The notes under the pieces: generated by a model
Databases searched by the model: none
The model's input: only the letters and a program-made list of their open reading frames with translations
What the model was told of the DNA's origin: nothing
Shown here: positions 62,485 to 64,000 of the stretch, piece after piece
Position numbering within the stretch: the stretch's first letter is position 1
Layout of the letters: every line of letters begins with the position of its first letter
Made by a program: the position numbers and the translations under genes
Source: HK1 sp965202875
GTDB taxonomy: Bacteria > Pseudomonadota > Gammaproteobacteria > HK1
NCBI GenBank assembly: GCA_965202875.1
Contig: OZ241870.1
Coordinates: 1,302,001-1,366,000 of the forward strand
Direction of reading: 5' to 3'
Length of the DNA: 64,000 nt

Positions 62485-64000
62485 TCAGGCACCCGCGTCG
62501 TCCTCATCGCCGAAGACCTCGGCGGCGGGCCTGCGCACCCGGCGCCGGTCGCCGAGGCGTTCGGTGAAGCCGCTCCGGTCGAAGCACTCCAGCAGCTCGA
62601 CGGCGAAGTTGCGGCCGACGCGCGCATGGTTCTTGTACTCGGCCGCGGTGAAGCGTCCTTCCGGCGATACGCGCGCGAGCGATTCCGCGTGCTCCGCAAG
62701 GGTCTTGACCGCGGCCAGCGGCACAAACCGGGTGCGGGTGACCGGCAGGACCAAGCCTGCGTTCGTCGCACGCTTGAGCAATGCGCCGAGCTCCGCCTCG
62801 TCGATCTTCAGTTGCTCGGCGGCCTGGCGCAAGCTCGGCGGACTGCCTCTGGCCGGGTCGAGAACGTGCGCGACGCGCGGCCAGACGCGCACGTCGTTCG
62901 TACCCAGGGTGACCCGGTGCTCCGGGAGCCGGACCGTGGCGCCTCGCCGGGCGATGGCGCCCCGGTGCAGCAGGGCGGTCAGGGCGTGCTCGACCACGCC
63001 CCGGCTCACCCGGCGCGCGATACCCAAGCGCACGTCGTTCGCATTTGCTCCGTGAAGCCGCGGGCGTTCGCGGTGGAAGGCCGCGAGGAATGCGAGGATC
63101 TCGTCCTGCAGGCCCGCCCAATGCGCGGGCGAGAAGCACCGATCGGCCTCGGCGTCGGGCGCCCGCAACGCGCCGGCCGCGTCGAGCATCCCTTCGATTT
63201 CAAGCTCGGTGACACCGAAGGCCCGCCGTATCCAGCCGGTGTCCACACCGGTTCCCGTAGATGCGATCACGCGCGCGATCGCTTGCTCCGGCTCGTGCAT
63301 TCCGAGCACATGCACGTCTGTCCGCGCCGGATCACCCTCATCGGCCGCCCGTGCGCCCGTGCGCACCGAATCGCGCCCTTCGCCCGCATGCGTATCCACC
63401 CGCACCGGATCGCGCTCCTCGGCCGCCCTCTCGCCCGCCCACTCCGGGTCATGTCCCTCGGCCGTCCTCGCGCCCGTCCCTGCCTGTCTCGGACCACGCC
63501 CTTCGATCGCATCGAGCCAGGCGAGACGGGCCGGGCGCGCGCGCCCTCGCCTCGGCGAGAACGGATCGATGACCGTGCCGCCGCCCATCGTGCGCGTCGC
63601 GGACTGGTCGCGGATGACGATCCGATCCCCCGCGAGCGCGTGCAGCGGACGGTCGAGCACGATCTGGACCCGCCCGCTGTCGCCGGGGACGATGCTGCCC
63701 GCGCCGAGGACTGCGATCCGGGCCGTCGAATGCGATGCCGCGAGATGGACGTGTACCGGGGTCCAGTGCCGGAGCGCACGGGTCTCGGCGGAGAGGACCC
63801 GCAGGCGGACGTCGATGCGGTCGCTTGGTGCGTGCAGGGTGCGGTCCACGACCCAGTCCCCGCGCCCGATCGTCTCCGGCCCCAGATCGCGCCCCGCAAG
63901 GTTGAGCGCGCAACGCTCGCCGGTGCGCGCGCATTCGGCCGGCCGGTCCTGGGCGTGGATGCCGCGGATGCGCGCCTCTTGCCCGCCGGGGGTCACCACC
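62485..64000 (-). CDS. selB: SelB, selenocysteine elongation factor (C-terminal part; runs off right edge)
   Basis: SelB delivers Sec-tRNA to UGA codons via the SECIS element. The window holds about 505 codons: the end of domain II/III beta barrels (TGERCALNLAG, DWVVDRTLHAPSDRIDVRLRVL, DSGRVQIVLDRPLHALAGDRIVIRDQSATRTMGGG) and the C-terminal winged-helix repeats that bind SECIS RNA (AEYKNHARVGRNFAVELLECFDRSGFTERLGDRRRV). The GTP-binding N-terminus lies beyond 64000. Between barrel and winged helices (residues about 165-232 of the visible part) is an Arg/Asp-rich insert of imperfect 14-15-residue repeats. Adjacent selC supports the call. Confidence 0.95.
   Translation of the reverse strand, partial: VVTPGGQEARIRGIHAQDRPAECARTGERCALNLAGRDLGPETIGRGDWVVDRTLHAPSDRIDVRLRVLSAETRALRHWTPVHVHLAASHSTARIAVLGAGSIVPGDSGRVQIVLDRPLHALAGDRIVIRDQSATRTMGGGTVIDPFSPRRGRARPARLAWLDAIEGRGPRQAGTGARTAEGHDPEWAGERAAEERDPVRVDTHAGEGRDSVRTGARAADEGDPARTDVHVLGMHEPEQAIARVIASTGTGVDTGWIRRAFGVTELEIEGMLDAAGALRAPDAEADRCFSPAHWAGLQDEILAFLAAFHRERPRLHGANANDVRLGIARRVSRGVVEHALTALLHRGAIARRGATVRLPEHRVTLGTNDVRVWPRVAHVLDPARGSPPSLRQAAEQLKIDEAELGALLKRATNAGLVLPVTRTRFVPLAAVKTLAEHAESLARVSPEGRFTAAEYKNHARVGRNFAVELLECFDRSGFTERLGDRRRVRRPAAEVFGDEDDAGA

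Overview
The window is a G+C-rich chromosomal segment, most likely from a sulfur-oxidising gammaproteobacterium of the Chromatiales/Ectothiorhodospiraceae kind. The evidence is a thiosulfate-oxidation soxXYZA-K cluster beside an oxidative-type reverse dissimilatory sulfite reductase cluster (dsrABEFHCM), ectoine uptake genes that suggest a saline habitat, and a selenocysteine tRNA next to selB. These assignments rest on reading the translated sequences and on family knowledge; no database search was possible.

Layout. 0-9 kb: a persulfide-sensor-like ArsR regulator, the sox genes on the minus strand, a 0.65 kb divergent control region, then the dsr genes on the plus strand. A MITE-like inverted repeat separates dsrC from dsrM, and the dsr operon stops after dsrM. 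9-19 kb: housekeeping and transport genes (iron alcohol dehydrogenase, membrane transporter, dusA, a lone RND adaptor, two orphan peptide-ABC ATPases, fumC). 19.3-32.1 kb: a nine-gene minus-strand defence island that reads as a single-strand DNA phosphorothioation system. SspA, SspB, SspC and SspD homologues are followed by a DUF262 (SspE-like but short) protein, an unassigned membrane protein, and a helicase/GHKL ATPase/PLD trio that fits the SspFGH type. The DUF262 and membrane genes are strikingly A+T-rich. The island lies between intact fumC and a truncated, rearranged fumC copy in the same orientation.

32-50 kb: fumC and EamA remnants, a cupin, znuC with a frameshifted znuB, a fused acyltransferase-hydrolase, tlpA-dsbD-sel1, a Memo-AMMECR1 fusion, and an ectoine cluster (Lrp-type regulator, ehuBCDA, decayed M24 peptidase probably doeA), then a phosphodiesterase. 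50-58.5 kb: an accessory region with an AAA-PD(D/E)XK protein, an inverse-autotransporter-like protein, an FGE-sulfatase-fold lipoprotein whose C-terminus looks like a diversity-generating-retroelement variable region, a small orphan CRISPR array beside a 32-G tract, frameshifted genes and two transposase stubs. 58.6-64 kb: relA, a MoxR ATPase, selC and the C-terminal part of selB, which runs off the right edge.

How it works together: Sox oxidises periplasmic thiosulfate; DsrEFH/DsrC relay sulfur to reverse-acting DsrAB; DsrM belongs to the membrane complex that reoxidises DsrC, but the other subunits are not here. SspABCD would sulfur-tag self DNA, while the DUF262 protein and the helicase/GHKL/PLD trio would act on phage DNA.
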